Below are positions 61,509 through 64,000 of a DNA stretch of 64,000 nucleotides, piece by piece. Source of the stretch: Cyanoderma ruficeps (Eukaryota; Chordata; Aves; Passeriformes; Timaliidae); NCBI GenBank assembly GCA_008694505.1, contig VZDJ01007749.1, positions 3,376,941-3,440,940 on the forward strand. The letters run 5' to 3'. Under the pieces are notes generated by a model. It was not told the DNA's origin. It was given only the letters and a program-made list of their open reading frames with translations, and ran no database searches. Each line of letters opens with the position of its first letter. Position 1 is the first letter of the stretch. Both the position numbers and the translations under genes were made by a program.

Positions 61509-64000
61509 TCAGCTTTCAGCACTCACAATATCACTAATGCAGCTCTGCCTTACCCTTTTTGTAGTACAATATTGCAACAATCTGAAGCTGTTACTCATCT
61601 CTACAAAGAGCCAGGAAGAAGAAAGGTTCAACATAACAGCTGGGAAGGAGCAAAGTGGACAAGTGTGTGCTCTCCCCTTCAAAAGCCACAGTGCTTCCCA
61701 GCCAGAATGAGATTGGCTTCCATTGGCTCTCATGTAAAGCGAGTCTCATCTCCTCCCTTGGTTAGTTAGCAAATACTAATCATGTCCCAGTGTCCTGCCA
61801 GGTGAGGACAGATTTTTAAGGTTCACCACAGGCTGTAGAACTTTGAGAACAAAGAAGTGTGTTCTTATGTACCAATTCTCAGCCAGCCCTGAGTAGATTT
61901 ACTCCCTGCCTCTGTAGAGCACCTGTTTTGCAAAGCAACCATTAAATTTGGAAGCTTTATGGAATGCAACATTTTTCAAATCAAAAAAGTATGCGAAAGA
62001 AATCATGCAGAAGGGTAATAGGAAATACTTCCAGGGAGACCTATTCTAAATCATCTACACATAGATAAGGCACCAAATTCCTTTCCTTAAAGATTTTATT
62101 AACCTTTTGCTGATGGAAGGGGATTACTGATTGAGAGCTAGATGAGGTCAGTGCAGCAATTATATTTTGAAACCTCTTCAAACAAGGCTCTTGTACAATG
62201 TAAGAAAAAAGTTGACAAAATGAATTGTTACTTAAAACGAGTCTTTTAGAAGAATAATTAACCTATAATAACTATTCTGGCCTCCTTTCCAGCCCTGAAA
62301 AGTAATCTTTTCTCATTAGTTTCAAGTTTAATTAGCATCAATAATGAAGCAGTCCTTGGAAATAACCATTGCATCACGGTCTGTAGTGCTGACATACACT
62401 GCCCTACAAAGGGTAAGACCACAGGGTGATGTCTGAAGCTAGGGAGAGGCTCAGCAGATCACAGATGATCCCAAACTAAGAAGAAAACAGTATTGCAAAA
62501 GGTGTGGAATGTGACAAAATCAGATTTATTTAAAGAGGAGTATCACAAACACCGTGTGATGTGGAGCAGAGGAGACTCAGATGGTTTTGCCAGTAACTGC
62601 TGCAGTATTTCCAGCAAGCTAGTGAGCCTCTCAGCTCCAGTTTCTTATTCTTTCTTGGCCTTTTGGCTGAAGCAAAAAGAGACTTCCCTGTATAGTATAT
62701 TCTATATGAGAAAATTTTATTCAGCACTTGCACGCTAACATAATCAAATAATGCTTTTTCCATCCCTGGCTTCTATGATCTCTCTGTAAAATAGATATAA
62801 TAATGCTTAGCATTGTCGCTAGGGTGATAAGGCTTAAAGTAGTTTGAGAATCCAACATGAAAGAGGCTATAAAAAGGCCAGACAGTCTGATGCATCCAAG
62901 ATAACTCGTTACTCAATGGGCCAGTAGAAACAGCAGGCAAATGCCAATGTACAAGTTGCAATTAGAGGTATGCTGCAACTTGCAGAGCTCTGAAGCATCA
63001 CCACAGATTTCTAGTAAGTGAAGTTACAGATATTCAACTGCATGTCACAAGCACTACAGCAACTGCGTTCAGAAGAACCACACCACCTTTCAAAGCTGAG
63101 CTGGAAAGAAAACTTCAATAACAGAATTCTTAGAAGTATGACAGATGAAAAACATGATTTCCAGTATGTCTACAGAGGCTAGTATTTTCTCTTCCTAACA
63201 GACATGGAGAAATACATAGTGCAAGAATCCACACATGGACATCTCCCTCTATAGTCCCACCCTCACACTGCAGGATCCTGATTTTCCCCCTGCACTCACC
63301 ACCCAAATGTTCTCCGCTCTTTGCCTTACGGAAAGCTGCCTTCTCTCCCTTTGCCCAGCTTGTAAAACTTGAAGATAGAGTCAAGGTTTTCTTTCATCAC
63401 AAGGCTTTGTAAGATACGAGACCGGCAACAGTTGCTAGTCAGCAAGGAAATGGGCAGAAGCTTGCCAAAAGGGCCTGCACCTCTTTCTTCACAGTGCATT
63501 ACTGCAGGGAAATCCCAGTCCAAAATGGATTCAGCATACACTCTTGTTTGAGCAGGAAAGGTAGTTCTTCTGCCTTGATGTAAACATGGGAATACCAGTG
63601 GAAACTCTTGAGATTTGCAAACTGAGCTGAAGAATTGTAAAGGTGATAAGTTGCAAAGGGGACGTCCCATATTTCTAGAACCATCTACTTAAAATGTTTC
63701 AACTCCACTTTGCCATCTGCAATCCAGAAAGAATCAGGTAATCCACTAAAGTTTTAAACAATCTCAAATCCCCCATTCCATGTAAATGTCCAATATCTTA
63801 AGGAAGAAACCATAAAGGATAAACCTCCTACTGCTTCCACATCATCCCTCCTTCCCAGCCAGGACAGACAGTGCTCAGTTTGCCCAGCAGTCCCCATTAG
63901 CCAGCAGCAGCCAACACCTGCAGCTCCTCACTGCAAATGGAGATGGTGCCTGGCTGCAGCTGCCAAAAGCACATGGGCAGCTGGCCATAGCCTAGCCCGT
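61509..64000. other. Non-coding DNA to the window edge
   Basis: No gene recognised. It contains a TAAT-rich block at 62220-62350 (AATAATTAACCTATAATAAC, then GTTTAATTAGCATCAATAAT) that resembles the other candidate elements. Open frames are at most 114 codons (63326-63670, minus). The last 150 bases turn GC-richer (CAGCAGCAGCCAACACCTGC) and could be the edge of another repeat or of a GC-rich region outside the window. Confidence 0.5.

Noticed and set aside
1..64000. CRISPR array, operons or bacterial mobile elements
   Set aside because: No spaced identical repeats, no close-packed genes and no bacterial signals; the repeat content is avian.

Overview
The window looks like nuclear DNA from a bird, most probably from a non-coding intergenic or large-intron region. 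The diagnostic evidence is the repeat content. Several truncated CR1 (chicken repeat 1) LINEs end in the typical avian CR1 3' end, 'GGTCCCTTCCAAC' followed by 'ATTCTGTGATTCT'-like tails. There are also two ERVL-type solo LTRs of a family common in bird genomes, opening TGTCCTGG or TGTGCTGG and then GTTAATTTT. A third, ERVK-like LTR begins TGATGCCAAAACG. Base composition is AT-biased and CpG-depleted, and there are no operons or ribosome-binding-site patterns. Species assignment is not possible by eye; a neoavian or passerine bird is my best inference.

I found no protein-coding gene, tRNA, rRNA or CRISPR array that I can support. The longest open frame is 167 codons (10801-11304), which is about what 64 kb of AT-rich DNA gives by chance in six frames. 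None of the open frames resembles a known protein family, apart from a decayed piece of CR1 ORF2 at 60.7-61.5 kb.

Layout: 1-4.4 kb unique DNA. 4.44-4.87 kb LTR-like fragment abutting an internally deleted CR1, with an N at the junction. 4.9-16.6 kb unique DNA with three blocks that look like conserved regulatory DNA (5.5, 10.4, 12.7 kb) and GT and GA microsatellites. 16.6-17.2 kb ERVL solo LTR (+). 17.2-23.6 kb unique DNA with a homeodomain-site cluster near 18.1 kb. 23.65-23.86 kb two CR1 3' ends in tandem. 23.9-31.1 kb unique DNA. 31.1-31.7 kb ERVL solo LTR (-). 33.3-33.5 kb CR1 (-). 39.7-40.3 kb ERVK-like LTR (+). 43.7-44.7 kb unresolved repeat-like, CpG-richer block. 45-51.8 kb unique DNA with several TAAT-rich blocks. 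51.8-52.1 kb CR1 (-). 53.7 kb a short CR1 end. 60.7-61.5 kb the longest CR1 (+). 61.5-64 kb unique DNA.

Recognised transposable elements add up to only about 6% of the window, itself typical of birds. There is no gene set acting together here. The most plausible function is long-range regulation of a gene outside the window, since several low-repeat, AT-rich stretches carry clustered homeodomain, SOX and POU-like motifs. That is inference and needs cross-species alignment. I see no sign of a new multi-gene biological system.
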